From Candidatus Edwardsbacteria bacterium (GTDB taxonomy: Bacteria > Edwardsbacteria > AC1 > EtOH8): a stretch of DNA of 64,000 bases. The number at the start of each line of letters is the position of its first letter. Within the stretch, counting starts at the first letter, position 1. This document shows, piece by piece, positions 46,888-55,841 of the stretch. A model generated the notes under the pieces. That model saw only the letters and a list, made by a program, of their open reading frames with translations. It was not told the DNA's origin and made no database searches. The stretch is from NCBI GenBank assembly GCA_031082425.1, contig JAVHLB010000007.1, positions 1 through 64,000 on the forward strand, written 5' to 3'. The position numbers and the translations under genes were made by a program.

Positions 46888-47181
46888 TTATCTTCTTTTA
46901 TTGCGGTTCGAGGGACGATGGCCTCCGTGGCCCTTCTCCTGGGGGCGGGCCTCTTTGACGAATATGGCCTTGCCCTTGAGGGCCACCCGGCCGTTCAGGT
47001 TGTCTATGGCCGCCAGGGCCTCCGATTTCACCGGCATCTCCACAAAGGCAAAGCCGCGGGGCTGGCCGCTGTATCGGTCCATCACAAAGGCCACCGATGT
47101 CACCTGGCCGAACTTCTCAAAGACCTCCTTCAGTTCGGCCTCGGTCATTTCCTTGGCCAGGTTTCCTGCAAATAAATTCAT
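46888..47181 (-). CDS. RRM-domain RNA-binding protein
   Basis: 97 aa: one RNA-recognition motif with RNP2 L-F-A-G-N-L (about 3-8) and RNP1 R-G-F-A-F-V-E-M (about 42-49), then a basic tail (GGHRPSNRNKRR). Small single-RRM proteins of this form occur in cyanobacteria and many environmental phyla and bind single-stranded RNA, often linked to cold stress; the target here is unknown. GAGGAGAG sits 3-4 bases before the ATG. It lies just upstream of the flavodoxin gene. Confidence 0.93.
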   Translation of the reverse strand: MNLFAGNLAKEMTEAELKEVFEKFGQVTSVAFVMDRYSGQPRGFAFVEMPVKSEALAAIDNLNGRVALKGKAIFVKEARPQEKGHGGHRPSNRNKRR

Positions 47182-47269
47182 CGTCTCTCCTCAATATATA
47201 GTGATTGTGATTGGTTTACATCCCCATAAGACATAATGCTAAATTCATAAATTATGTTTGGTTATAATT

Positions 47270-47713
47270 TCAATTATCATCCCCCGGACTGACCATTATC
47301 TCCTGCTTGCCGTACTTAGCGTGCACCTGCCATTTCTGTCCCAGGGCTTTCAGAATGCTGAGGCCCCCGGTGGTTATCAGCACCACCCCGCCGGCCAGCA
47401 ATATCCACAGCTTGCTGGTGGGCTCGGGAGAGGCAATGGAAGCGGCTATCAGCCAGATCCCCACTCCGGACAGGCCCATCCCGGTCAATATCTGGGAGAT
47501 CTCCTTCCAGCTCACCTTCCCGGTCCGCCCGGCCCGTCGGATAAGGGATACCGCCGACACCAGGTCGCTTTCGGTTATCCCCAGGTTGGCATCGTCGGTG
47601 AAATGAAAGGGCAGCCGGTCGCGGTAGGATTTTAAAGCCCTGTCCAGCCAGCCGGGATCGGAGGTGCGGATGATGGCCGGGCTATCCTCTTTTTTTATTA
47701 TCGATAATCCCAT
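47270..47713 (-). CDS. Small two-helix membrane protein, unknown
   Basis: 147 aa. A cytosolic N-terminal part of about 75 residues (polar, with T-D-D-A-N-L-G-I-T-E-S-D-L-V-S-A-V) precedes two hydrophobic segments (ILTGMGLSGVGIWLIAASIA and LWILLAGGVVLITTGGLSIL), followed by a short basic C-terminus. I recognise no family. The start overlaps the end of the HHH gene by 32 bases in another frame, which suggests coupling. Confidence 0.6.
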   Translation of the reverse strand: MGLSIIKKEDSPAIIRTSDPGWLDRALKSYRDRLPFHFTDDANLGITESDLVSAVSLIRRAGRTGKVSWKEISQILTGMGLSGVGIWLIAASIASPEPTSKLWILLAGGVVLITTGGLSILKALGQKWQVHAKYGKQEIMVSPGDDN

Positions 47714-47969
47714 CTTTCCAATTCCACCATTTTAAAAATTTCGGATCGTGTTTCCCGGCTGAGGCGTAATAGACCGCACAACGATACACGTAGAGCAGGC
47801 AGCGGTCGATCTGTTTTCCGGCCTGGTGGCAGGACTGCAGGTACAGCTTCTCCGGGTCCCGGCCCCTGAGGTCGGAGACTTTGCGGATCCCCAGCTGGTA
47901 CAGGTCCCGGGCGATGCTGGGCCCCACCCCGGGAATGGTTTGAAGTTTTTTTATTGCCGGATCTTTCAT
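47682..47969 (-). CDS. Helix-hairpin-helix protein of the Cdd1 ('pathogenicity locus') family
   Basis: 95 aa. It begins with a helix-hairpin-helix: L-Q-T-I-P-G-V-G-P-S-I-A-R-D-L-Y (about 9-24), then D-L-R-G-R-D-P-E-K-L-Y and the Cys-rich C-H-Q-A-G ... D-R-C-L-L-Y-V-Y-R-C-A-V-Y-Y-A of the Cdd1 family. The HHH suggests DNA contact; the family's biochemical role is not known to me. It overlaps the next gene by 32 bases. Confidence 0.85.
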   Translation of the reverse strand: MKDPAIKKLQTIPGVGPSIARDLYQLGIRKVSDLRGRDPEKLYLQSCHQAGKQIDRCLLYVYRCAVYYASAGKHDPKFLKWWNWKDGIIDNKKRG

Positions 47970-47988
47970 CTAATGTCACTTGCGTTTT

Positions 47989-49116
47989 TTAGAAAAGTTT
48001 CTTGATATAGCACCTTCTCCGCTTGTGCTGGCGCGATTCGAAGTATTTCCAGTGGCTCTGCACCTTGATGTTCTCCTCCAGCTCGATGTTGGTCTCGGCC
48101 GAGACCACCCCGTTCTTGATGGCCGAGCGGCTCATCTCGGTCATCAGCAGGGCGTCGGCCCCCTTGCCCTGCAGATCGGGCCTTATGGCGCCCAGATAAA
48201 GATCGATCTGTTTGTTCTTTTTGCTGACCGCTTTGAGCAGATGGATGAACCCGAAGGGGAACAGCCGTCCCTTGGCCTTTTGCAGGGCTTTTGACAATGA
48301 TGGCATGCCGATCACGAATCCGGCTACTTTATTGTTTGAATCAAGCAGGATCTTGGTGTAATCCGGCATGATAAACGAAAAATACTGCTTGATGTACATG
48401 GCGATCTGTTTCTCGTTCAGGGGAACGAAGGCATAGATGGGGGCAAAGGCGCTGTTCAATACCTCGAACATCTCATGGGCATAGGGCAGCAGATCCTTGG
48501 CTTTTTTAGCGTTTAAAACTTTGACCCCGGCTTTCTGCATCACGATCTTGGCTATGCGGTCGGCCTTCTCGGGTATCTCTTTGGGAACCTTGACCTCGAA
48601 CTCCACCCAATCCACGTCCTTGACGTATCCCAGTTTTTCCAGCTGCTGGGGATAATAGGGGTGGTTGTAGATGGCCGCCAGAGTGCCCAGCTCGTCGAAA
48701 CCCTCCACCAGCATGCCCTCGTGGTCCATGTCGGTGAAGCCCAGCGGTCCGTGGATGCCGGCCATTCCCTGTTCTTTGGCCCACTGCTCGGCGGTGCTGA
48801 AAAGAGCCCGGACCACCTCAGCGTCATCGATAAAATCCACCCAGCCGAAACGGGCATACTTGTTGCCCCATTTTTCGATGTAGCGGTGGTTGACTATCCC
48901 GGCGATCCGCCCGGCCAGTTGTCCGTCCTTGTAGGCCAGCCAGAATTTGGCGTCGCAATATTCGAAGGCGGGATTCTTCTCCTGGCGGAGGGTGTGATAC
49001 TCGTCCATCAGCAGGGGGGGAATCCAGTTCCGGTTGCCTTGGTAGATGGAGAAGGGAAATTCTATGAATTTTTTCAGGTCCGCCTTGGTTGCGACCTCTT
49101 TTATCTGTACCGGCAT
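47989..49116 (-). CDS. GNAT-like N-acyltransferase family protein
   Basis: 375 aa. The N-terminal half begins I-K-E-V-A-T-K-A-D-L-K-K-F-I-E-F-P with W-I-P-P-L-L-M-D-E; the C-terminal half carries a GNAT-type strand and acetyl-CoA loop-like stretch (LYLGAIRPDLQGKGADALL). Proteins of this form are common in environmental bacteria as GNAT-like acyltransferases, perhaps with two GNAT folds. The substrate is unknown. It lies 20 bases before the HHH gene. A 144-base gap upstream contains the phrase ACACGGATAAACACGGAT, a dispersed intergenic motif seen in partial form again near 55795. Confidence 0.75.
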   Translation of the reverse strand: MPVQIKEVATKADLKKFIEFPFSIYQGNRNWIPPLLMDEYHTLRQEKNPAFEYCDAKFWLAYKDGQLAGRIAGIVNHRYIEKWGNKYARFGWVDFIDDAEVVRALFSTAEQWAKEQGMAGIHGPLGFTDMDHEGMLVEGFDELGTLAAIYNHPYYPQQLEKLGYVKDVDWVEFEVKVPKEIPEKADRIAKIVMQKAGVKVLNAKKAKDLLPYAHEMFEVLNSAFAPIYAFVPLNEKQIAMYIKQYFSFIMPDYTKILLDSNNKVAGFVIGMPSLSKALQKAKGRLFPFGFIHLLKAVSKKNKQIDLYLGAIRPDLQGKGADALLMTEMSRSAIKNGVVSAETNIELEENIKVQSHWKYFESRQHKRRRCYIKKLF

Positions 49117-49260
49117 AGCTGCCTTCGATTAGGTTTTCTATCTTGGTATTTAACTATCGTGATAAATGCGGATGATTTAATATTTTTAGACACGGATAAA
49201 CACGGATCTAAGACAACTTTTTATTTCCGCCTAGATTCTCAGCTTCACAACATCTGTTTT

Positions 49261-51600
49261 TCATTTAAGTTCCACCACCGTCACCCCGTCCTGGCCCTCG
49301 TTCCATTCACCCAAACGGAAGGATCTCACCCGGGGATCCTTGGTCAGCGCCTCCTTGACCACCTGGCGCAGCACCCCGGCGCCCTTGCCGTGCACGATCC
49401 TGACCGAATTTATCCCCAGCATCACCGCCTCGTCCAGATAGCGGTCCACCAGTTCCAGCGATTCCTCGGCCCGCATTCCCAGCAGGTGCAGCTCGGAGTT
49501 GAAATGCCTCTCTTCTTCCAGCGACATTTTTACCGATCCCGCTTTTTCCTCCCTGCCCCTTTGCAGGGACCTCAGCTGGCCGCTCTTCAGGGTCATCCGG
49601 ATGCCGCCCACCTGGACCTTGACCTTGCCCCCGGAATCGGGCAGGGCCACCACTTCGCCCTCTTTTTGAACAGAGGGCACATATACCGCCTGGCCCATCT
49701 TCAAGGGCTCCTTTATCGCCAGATGATCGTCCTCTCCCCTGGCCTCGGCGGAGGACCCCAGATCCAGTTTGGATTCGGTCTCAGCCAGGATGTTCCGGGC
49801 CTGCTTGATGCTGTCCTTGGAGGCCTGTTCTTTCTTGATGCCGGCCACCGCCATCTCCGAGGCGCTGCGGGCCTGGGCCAGAATATCCTTGGCCTCCTGC
49901 TTGGCCTGCTGTTTAAGCTCCTTGAGCTCGTCCTTGAGCCCCTTCAATTTAGATTCGTATTCCTGTGACATTTTCCTGGCGGCGTCCAGTTCGTCGGCCG
50001 CCTCCCGCTCCCGCTGTTCCATCCGACGCTTGGTATCCTCGATGTCGGAGATCAGCTCTTCCAGTTTGATGGACTTGGAGTCCAGCCTGGTCCGAGCCTC
50101 GGCCACGATGCTCTCCGGCAGGCCCAGCCGCGAAGCTATCTCCAGCCCGTAGCTGGCGCCGGGCAGGCCCATCATCAGGCGGTAGGTGGGCTTCAATGCC
50201 TGGCGGTCGAATTCCATGGCGGCGTTGATCATCCCCTCCCGGCTCTGGACGAAGCTCTTCAGCGCCCCGTAATGGGTGGTGGAGAGGGTCAGGCAGCCCT
50301 TGTCGGTCAGGTCCGACAGGATGGCGATGGCCAGCGAAGATCCCTCGGAGGGCTCGGTGCCGGCCCCGATCTCGTCCAGCAATACCAGCGATCGCTCTCC
50401 GGCCTCCCGGACGATGTTGCCTATCTGCCGCATGTGCGAGGAGAAGGTGGACAGCGACTGGGAGATGGACTGCTCGTCGCCGATGTCTGCGAACACCTCG
50501 CCGAATACCGGCAGGGCGCTGCCCTCTCCGGCCGGGATCTGCAGGCCGGACTGGTTCATCAGCACCAGCAGGCCGACGGTTTTCAGCACCACCGTCTTGC
50601 CGCCGGTGTTGGGCCCGGTGATCACCATGGTCAGCTTGCCGTCGCCCAGCTCCATGTCCAGCGGCACCGGACTTTCCAGGGCCGGATGCCGGGCGGCCGC
50701 CACCTTCAGGTAGTTTCCCTGGGAACGCAGGGCCTGGGAGCAATGCCATTCGGAGGCCAGGCGGGCCTTGGCCACCAGCAGGTCGAACTGCGATATCAGC
50801 TCCAGGTTCTGCTGGATGGGCTCGATCTCGTCCAGTATTTCCTTGGAGAATTCCTGCAGGATCCGCTCCACCTCGCGCTTCTCGGCCAGGATCACTTGCC
50901 GCATCTTGTTGTTCAGTTCAACGGATACCAACGGCTCCACGAACACCGTGGCACCGGAGGAGGAGGTGTCGTGGACGATGCCCTTGACCTGCGACTTGGC
51001 GTCGGATTTGACCGGGATCACATAGCGCCCCTCCCGAATGGTGACCACCGATTCCTGGATGGAGCCGGAGGAGGCGTTCATGATGCTTTCCAGCTTGTCG
51101 TAGATCCTTGCCCGCAGGGCCTCCTGGTCGCGCCGCAGGTGGTACAGGGTGTCGCTGGCCCGGTCGGCCACCCGCCCGTCCGGCTCGATGGATCTGGCGA
51201 TCCGGTCCTCCAGCACCTTGTAGGCCCGGAAGCCTGAGGCCAGAGCGTCTAAAAGCGGGTAATCATCCTTGCGCAGGCTGATGGTGGACTTTATCCGGCG
51301 GGCCGCCTCCAGATGGCGTCCCAGCTGCAGCAGCTCCAGCGGCTCGATGATGGCCCCCTCGGCCGCCAGGGCCCCCAGGGCCGGGCGGATGTCCTGAACG
51401 TTCCCGAAATCCAGCCCGATGCCGGCCTCCAGCAGCTTCCTGGCCTCGGCGGTGACGGCCTGCTGTTCGGCGATCACCGCCGGGGAGGTGGACGGAACAA
51501 TCGCCAGCGCCTCGGCCCGGCCATAGGGCGTGCCGGTCTTGCGGGCCAGAGCCTCCAGGACGAAATTGAATTCTAATATTTTTAAACTATGGGTGTTCAT
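49261..51600 (-). CDS. mutS2: MutS2 family ATPase/endonuclease
   Basis: 779 aa from the ATG at 51600 (M-N-T-H-S-L-K-I-L-E-F-N). An in-frame ATG 11 codons earlier lies inside a palindromic repeat and is less likely. MutS core and clamp, then an ATPase with Walker A G-P-N-T-G-G-K-T (about 335), Walker B L-V-L-L-D-E-I-G-A-G-T-E-P and S-T-T-H-Y, a long coiled coil (about 510-630), a KOW-like segment, and a C-terminal Smr domain with V-H-G-K-G-A-G. In this Smr domain the usual L-D-L-R/H-G reads L-H-L-L-G. MutS2 suppresses recombination or acts on stalled ribosomes and branched DNA. It follows cvpA, a common pair. Confidence 0.94.
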   Translation of the reverse strand: MNTHSLKILEFNFVLEALARKTGTPYGRAEALAIVPSTSPAVIAEQQAVTAEARKLLEAGIGLDFGNVQDIRPALGALAAEGAIIEPLELLQLGRHLEAARRIKSTISLRKDDYPLLDALASGFRAYKVLEDRIARSIEPDGRVADRASDTLYHLRRDQEALRARIYDKLESIMNASSGSIQESVVTIREGRYVIPVKSDAKSQVKGIVHDTSSSGATVFVEPLVSVELNNKMRQVILAEKREVERILQEFSKEILDEIEPIQQNLELISQFDLLVAKARLASEWHCSQALRSQGNYLKVAAARHPALESPVPLDMELGDGKLTMVITGPNTGGKTVVLKTVGLLVLMNQSGLQIPAGEGSALPVFGEVFADIGDEQSISQSLSTFSSHMRQIGNIVREAGERSLVLLDEIGAGTEPSEGSSLAIAILSDLTDKGCLTLSTTHYGALKSFVQSREGMINAAMEFDRQALKPTYRLMMGLPGASYGLEIASRLGLPESIVAEARTRLDSKSIKLEELISDIEDTKRRMEQREREAADELDAARKMSQEYESKLKGLKDELKELKQQAKQEAKDILAQARSASEMAVAGIKKEQASKDSIKQARNILAETESKLDLGSSAEARGEDDHLAIKEPLKMGQAVYVPSVQKEGEVVALPDSGGKVKVQVGGIRMTLKSGQLRSLQRGREEKAGSVKMSLEEERHFNSELHLLGMRAEESLELVDRYLDEAVMLGINSVRIVHGKGAGVLRQVVKEALTKDPRVRSFRLGEWNEGQDGVTVVELK

Positions 51601-51619
51601 TAATTTAATACAATTATCA

Positions 51620-51697
51620 TTTGGGCATTTCATGAAATGCCCCTACAAATATTTCCCTCTCCCTTCGGGGGAGGGGCAGGGGAGGGGCCCTTTGATT
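51620..51697. repeat. Intergenic palindromic repeat pair between cvpA and mutS2
   Basis: GGGCATTTCA/TGAAATGCCC is a perfect 20-bp palindrome (51623-51642), followed by CCTACAAAT and then a second hairpin, CCCTCTCCC-TTCG-GGGGAGGGG (about 51656-51677). Both look like dispersed intergenic elements of the REP type rather than gene parts. Confidence 0.7.
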
Positions 51698-52249
51698 TTA
51701 AATTATCTGCTCCACCTTCTTGGGCGTTGGCGCTTTCTCGAATTCCTGGTATAACTTCTGGGCCTTGGGCCACAGCCCTTTGGATTTCTCATAGACCAGC
51801 GGGGCCACCTTGCGGATGGAGCGGATCATGCCCGAGCGGTCCAGCTTGCTATTGAATTCCCTGGGCAGCGGCGCCAGCGCCAGCAGCAACAATATCACCG
51901 ATATTATCAGCGCGCCCTTTACCAGCCCGATGACCATGCCGCCGATCTTGTCGGCCAGATCCAGCGGGGTGGCTTTGATGATTTTTGATAATATCCAACC
52001 GACGATGGTGATGGCCAGGAACACGATCAGAAATACCGCCACGAAACCCACCATCGGCGCGATGTGTTTGGGCAAACCGGAGATCATCCTGGTCAACATG
52101 GCCGCCGCGATCAGGTGCATTTTAAGCGCCAGGAAGAAGGCGATGACCAGGGCGATGATGCCCACGATCTCCTGCACCAGGCCCTTCTTGAAGCCGATCC
52201 CCACCGCCAGGGCCAGCAGGATCAGGATGATGATGTCTATCCAGTTCAT
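51698..52249 (-). CDS. CvpA-family inner-membrane protein
   Basis: 183 aa with four hydrophobic helices in the first ~125 residues: W-I-D-I-I-I-L-I-L-L-A, G-I-I-A-L-V-I-A-F-F-L-A, V-G-F-V-A-V-F-L-I-V-F and G-A-L-I-I-S-V-I-L-L-L. It then has an amphipathic, charged C-terminus. The G-F-K-K-G-L-V-Q-E-I-V-G loop is the family mark. CvpA is needed for colicin V production in E. coli and for envelope homeostasis; the molecular function is unsure. It precedes mutS2 in the same direction. Confidence 0.9.
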   Translation of the reverse strand: MNWIDIIILILLALAVGIGFKKGLVQEIVGIIALVIAFFLALKMHLIAAAMLTRMISGLPKHIAPMVGFVAVFLIVFLAITIVGWILSKIIKATPLDLADKIGGMVIGLVKGALIISVILLLLALAPLPREFNSKLDRSGMIRSIRKVAPLVYEKSKGLWPKAQKLYQEFEKAPTPKKVEQII

Positions 52250-52271
52250 GTGATTTCTTTCGATTGCTTAT

Positions 52272-53006
52272 TTAGTGGACGTCAATGCCGTCAAAATATA
52301 ATTCCGTGATAGCCGTGTCATCGTATTTTTCACCCTTATAAATATCTTTGATAACAAATTTCATTACAAGGTCCTGACCATCTTTTCTTCGCCCCAGCGG
52401 TTCGGGCAATTTAAATTTTTGTGCAGCTCTTGTATCTTGTAAGTGTAAAATTGCGTATAAAGATCCATTCACAAAAACCTCCAACAGTTTAACACGTGTA
52501 TTATATTTCCACGTTTGATGAGATTTTATTATGCCATTGAAAATAATGATATTTGTTAATCTTGGGCTATCGTTCTTGAAACTATATTCCAAATACTCAC
52601 CGATACCATAACCTGGTTTACCTTCGACCCATGATGTTTTATAACTAAAATCATGCGCATTTGTTCCATCGTAAAAAATATCATGCTCGGGTTTATGAAA
52701 AGAAGATGAAATTATTTTGTATGGCCCCCCGCCACAATACCAGCTACACCCATTACCTAAAATATCCCATATACTATCAAATGCCTCATATTTACCAAGT
52801 ATTTCTTTTTCTTTTTTTGTTAGTTTTTCATATTCCCTTGTTTCTTCAAGCTTTCGTATCAAAGAATCTTTTATGGCAAATTCTCTTTGAGCTTTGATGC
52901 TAAAATCAGGGGTTTCCCCAATAATAGGTTTTAGCTCAATTACTTTCGTTTGTCCATAAACAATTTGACTAATTATAAATAAAAGACAAAATATATTTAT
53001 TTTCAT
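52272..53006 (-). CDS. Secreted protein with NADase-type glycan-binding (discoidin-like) domain
   Basis: 244 aa with a signal peptide (MKINIFCLLFIISQIVYG). After a helical, Lys/Glu-rich linker (about 35-75), the W-D-I-L-G-N-G-C-S-W-Y-C-G-G-G (about 80-94), Y-D-G-T-N-A-H-D-F-S-Y and W-V-E-G-K-P-G-Y-G-I-G-E (about 126-137) motifs match the discoidin-like translocation/glycan-binding domain first named in streptococcal NADase. It likely binds surface glycans; no enzyme domain follows. It is strongly AT-rich next to GC-rich cvpA and rsmE, with no Shine-Dalgarno, so horizontal acquisition is likely. Confidence 0.75.
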   Translation of the reverse strand: MKINIFCLLFIISQIVYGQTKVIELKPIIGETPDFSIKAQREFAIKDSLIRKLEETREYEKLTKKEKEILGKYEAFDSIWDILGNGCSWYCGGGPYKIISSSFHKPEHDIFYDGTNAHDFSYKTSWVEGKPGYGIGEYLEYSFKNDSPRLTNIIIFNGIIKSHQTWKYNTRVKLLEVFVNGSLYAILHLQDTRAAQKFKLPEPLGRRKDGQDLVMKFVIKDIYKGEKYDDTAITELYFDGIDVH

Positions 53007-53029
53007 ATTCTCACCATATTTTTTAATTT

Positions 53030-53818
53030 TTACCCCAGTTCCCCCAGCCTATCCAACACCACGGTGGACAGTACCAGCCCGGCGGTCTCCGCCCGCAGGC
53101 GTCTTGAGCCCAAAGTTATGATGTGCCCTCTTGCCTCGGCGATGATCTCTTTCTCTCTTTGGGAAAACCCGCCCTCCGGCCCCACCAGGCACAGCACCTT
53201 GCGGACCTCCTTGTTCTCCGGCAGCTTGGCGAATACGTCGGCCAGGTTTATCTTCTTCTCTGTCTCATCGGCCATCAATAGCAGGTCGTAATTGACAAAG
53301 CTTTCCGACAGCTTGGCAAAATCCGTCGGCTCGCCGATGGCCGGCAGCACCGAGCGCAGGGACTGCTTCATGGCGGCGATGGCGATCCTCTGCCAGCGGG
53401 CGGCCTTGCCGCCCCCGGAGTCATCGTCCAACTGCGGCAGGCTGAAGCCCGGCTTGTCGTCGGCCGGCTTGACCACCGAGTTCTCGGTGATCAGCGGGAT
53501 GATGGCGTGCAGGCCTATCTCGGTGCCCTTCTCGATAACGAAGTCCATCCGCTGGCCTTTGGGCACCGCCTGGGCCAGGCTTACCTGCTTGATGGTCTCG
53601 TTGGTCTTGCGCCGCCGATTGAAGATATTGGCGGTCACCGCGCCGTCCGAGATGGCCGCAATGGTGCATTCGTATTCCCCGCCCTGGCCGTCCACCACGG
53701 TGATCTGGTCGCCCTTCTTGTGGCGCAGGGCTTTGGAGATATGCCGGGCCTCCTCGCCGGAGATCACTATCTGCCGGGCTTCGATGGAGGAGGGCGGAAC
53801 GTAGAAGAATTCAAACAT
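53030..53818 (-). CDS. rsmE: 16S rRNA (uracil1498-N3)-methyltransferase
   Basis: 262 aa, normal length. A SPOUT methyltransferase with an N-terminal PUA-like RNA-binding domain (E-E-A-R-H-I-S-K-A-L-R) and C-terminal knot with L-V-G-P-E-G-G-F-S (about 208-216) and L-G-S-R-R-L-R-A-E-T-A (about 235-245). It methylates U1498 of 16S rRNA. It is flanked by two AT-rich secreted-protein genes whose composition differs sharply. A TATAAT lies 6 bases before the ATG but no good -35 goes with it. Confidence 0.95.
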   Translation of the reverse strand: MFEFFYVPPSSIEARQIVISGEEARHISKALRHKKGDQITVVDGQGGEYECTIAAISDGAVTANIFNRRRKTNETIKQVSLAQAVPKGQRMDFVIEKGTEIGLHAIIPLITENSVVKPADDKPGFSLPQLDDDSGGGKAARWQRIAIAAMKQSLRSVLPAIGEPTDFAKLSESFVNYDLLLMADETEKKINLADVFAKLPENKEVRKVLCLVGPEGGFSQREKEIIAEARGHIITLGSRRLRAETAGLVLSTVVLDRLGELG

Positions 53819-53825
53819 TGTATGA

Positions 53826-54380
53826 TTATAAAGATTTTAGGCGCTTCTCTTTTTCTTTCTCGTCATTTATTTTTTTATTATCGTCAGCTATTTTCTTTAG
53901 TTTATTATTTACATACATTATTGAAACAGTTCCATCATGTGCAGGACTACACCAAATGTAGCTTGAGTCAGAAAATTGCCATGTTGCAGATACTATACTT
54001 TCTTCATCAAAAGAGTAACTCGGAAGTCCCCACTTTGTTTGTATGAGTTCTTTTATCTCCTTATAATCAGACTTCCCACCAATAACACTTATAAATAGAT
54101 TATAAAATTTATCACCCACAAACTCAAAATTATAAAATGTAACCATTTTCCCGCAATATTCACCACCAGTAAAGTACACACTGTTGCTATCTTTACTTTT
54201 GAATATTACATCTTCAACATTTTTAAATTTACTTATAACTTCTTTTTGCGACTCTCCCCATTGTATATCCTTATATCCCATTAATGGAGAATTGATAGTT
54301 TTTGGTTTTTTAGCTATGCATCCAACTAAAATAAATGTTGCTATAGATGCTAAAAATAAAAACTGTTTATTCCTTATCAT
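53826..54380 (-). CDS. AT-rich predicted lipoprotein, unknown
   Basis: 184 aa from the ATG at 54380, preceded by GAAGGAT with good spacing; an upstream in-frame ATG (54404) lacks a Shine-Dalgarno. The N-terminus is a lipoprotein signal with the lipobox I-L-V-G-C (Cys about 21). The mature region has M-G-Y-K-D-I-Q-W-G-E-S-Q-K-E-V, a W-G-x-S-x-x-E-V pattern often seen in small lipoproteins with a repeated alpha/beta unit, and a Lys/Glu-rich C-terminal helix (about 160-184). Composition is much more AT-rich than rsmE and dnaJ on either side. Function unknown. Confidence 0.68.
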   Translation of the reverse strand: MIRNKQFLFLASIATFILVGCIAKKPKTINSPLMGYKDIQWGESQKEVISKFKNVEDVIFKSKDSNSVYFTGGEYCGKMVTFYNFEFVGDKFYNLFISVIGGKSDYKEIKELIQTKWGLPSYSFDEESIVSATWQFSDSSYIWCSPAHDGTVSIMYVNNKLKKIADDNKKINDEKEKEKRLKSL

Positions 54381-54418
54381 ATTCTTATCCTTCCATATAC
54401 TCATTTAATGAATAATAA

Positions 54419-55600
54419 TTATTCCTCGAACTGGCTCAGGTCCACCTTGTGGGGGCTGGGCACCCTGCCGTTCTGCACCTCGCCCAGCTGCTTCAGCAAT
54501 TTCTTCTCCTCGGAGGAAAGCTTATTGGGAATGTATATCTCCACCCGGATCAGCTGGTCGCCGCTGCCGCTGGAATTCAATCGCGGCAGGCCCTTGCCCC
54601 GCATCCGGAATATCTTGCCGGATCTGGTGCCCGAGGGAATGGACAGCTCGGCCCTGCCGGACAGCATCGGCACCGTCACCTTGGCCCCCAGGGCGGCCTG
54701 GGCGTAGGAGATGGGCAGGGCCAGCACCAGGTCGTCGCCGTGGCGGTGGAACAGGGGATGCTCCTTTTCTTCGATGTAGACCAGAATGTCCCCGGCCGGG
54801 CCCAGCTTGGGGCCGATGTTCCCCTGGTTCCGCAGGGGGATGTAATTGCCGTTGGCCACCCCGGCCGGAACCTTGACCTTGATGGTGGCCTCTCTCTTGA
54901 CCCGGCCCTCGCCCTTGCAGGAGGGGCAGGGATTGCTGATGATCTTGCCCTCGCCGCCGCACTGCGGGCAGGCCCCCACGTTGATGAACTGCCCGAACAT
55001 GGAGCGTGACACCTGCCGCACCTCGCCCGCCCCCTTGCAGGCCGGGCATTCCTTGATATCGGCCCCGGACTTGGCTCCCTCCCCGTGGCACTCGGAACAG
55101 CTTTCGAATCTCTTCAGTTGGAGGGTCTTCTCCACGCCGGTGGCGATCTCCTCCAGGGTCAGGCTCAGGTGGATGTTAAGATCGCCTCCCCGCCGCACCT
55201 GGCGGCCGCCCCGGGTGCGGGTGGCCCCGCCCATCCCGCCGCCGAACAGCATGTCGAAGATGGAACCGCCCCCGCCTCCGCCGAACATCGAGCCGAAGAT
55301 GTCCTGGATGTCATCGGTATGGGTGAAGTCACGGCGGAAGTCGAAGCCGCCGGCCCCGAAGGACGGATCCACTCCGGCGTGGCCGAACTGGTCGTAGTTG
55401 GCCCGTTTCTGCTTGTCCATCAGCACCTCGTAGGCCTCGGACAGTTCCTTGAACTTCTCCTCGGCCGCCTTGGGATCCTCCCGGTTCATGTCGGGATGAT
55501 GCTTCTTGGCCAGGGCCCGGTAGGCCGTTTTTATCTGGCTCTCGTCGGCGCTCTTGGGAACGCCCAGTATTTCGTAATAGTCGCGTTTGGTAGGGGTCAT
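54419..55600 (-). CDS. dnaJ: Chaperone DnaJ
   Basis: 393 aa, all four DnaJ parts: J-domain with H-P-D (about 37-39), a Gly/Phe-rich linker (75-135; [14 protein letters not shown]), four C-x-x-C-x-G-x-G zinc repeats ([32 protein letters not shown], about 160-235) and the peptide-binding C-terminal domain. It delivers unfolded clients to DnaK and stimulates its ATPase. It is separated from dnaK by a 286-base spacer with a terminator and a structured repeat, so it may be expressed separately. Confidence 0.97.
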   Translation of the reverse strand: MTPTKRDYYEILGVPKSADESQIKTAYRALAKKHHPDMNREDPKAAEEKFKELSEAYEVLMDKQKRANYDQFGHAGVDPSFGAGGFDFRRDFTHTDDIQDIFGSMFGGGGGGSIFDMLFGGGMGGATRTRGGRQVRRGGDLNIHLSLTLEEIATGVEKTLQLKRFESCSECHGEGAKSGADIKECPACKGAGEVRQVSRSMFGQFINVGACPQCGGEGKIISNPCPSCKGEGRVKREATIKVKVPAGVANGNYIPLRNQGNIGPKLGPAGDILVYIEEKEHPLFHRHGDDLVLALPISYAQAALGAKVTVPMLSGRAELSIPSGTRSGKIFRMRGKGLPRLNSSGSGDQLIRVEIYIPNKLSSEEKKLLKQLGEVQNGRVPSPHKVDLSQFEE

Positions 55601-55684
55601 AGATTTGAATTATCGCACTAGTTAATTTATCGGTATTTTATTTAGATATTTGACAACCTCTGATTATCGGCATCAATCATTTGA

Positions 55685-55756
55685 CACCCCTCTGTATCTC
55701 CCCTTGATAGGGGAGACAAGCACCATCCCCTCTAAGAAAGAGGGGAGCGAGGGGTG
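55685..55756. repeat. Nested inverted-repeat element between dnaK and dnaJ
   Basis: An outer 8-bp stem (55685-55692 with 55749-55756) encloses two 8-bp hairpins (55697-55704/55709-55716 and 55726-55733/55739-55746). All three stems pair without mismatch, giving a three-way-junction-like shape about 72 bases long. Confidence 0.7.
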
Positions 55757-55841
55757 TGTCCAGTCATCTCGCAATGACCCAAAGAAATCCGAAATATCCG
55801 TGCGGATCCGTGTTCCATTACCCCCATATAAAAGCACAAAT

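Noticed and set aside
53818..53835. Second leaderless gene: TATAAT 6 bases before the rsmE ATG
   Set aside because: No -35 element at a suitable distance and the site overlaps the end of the upstream gene, so a chance AT-rich match is as likely.
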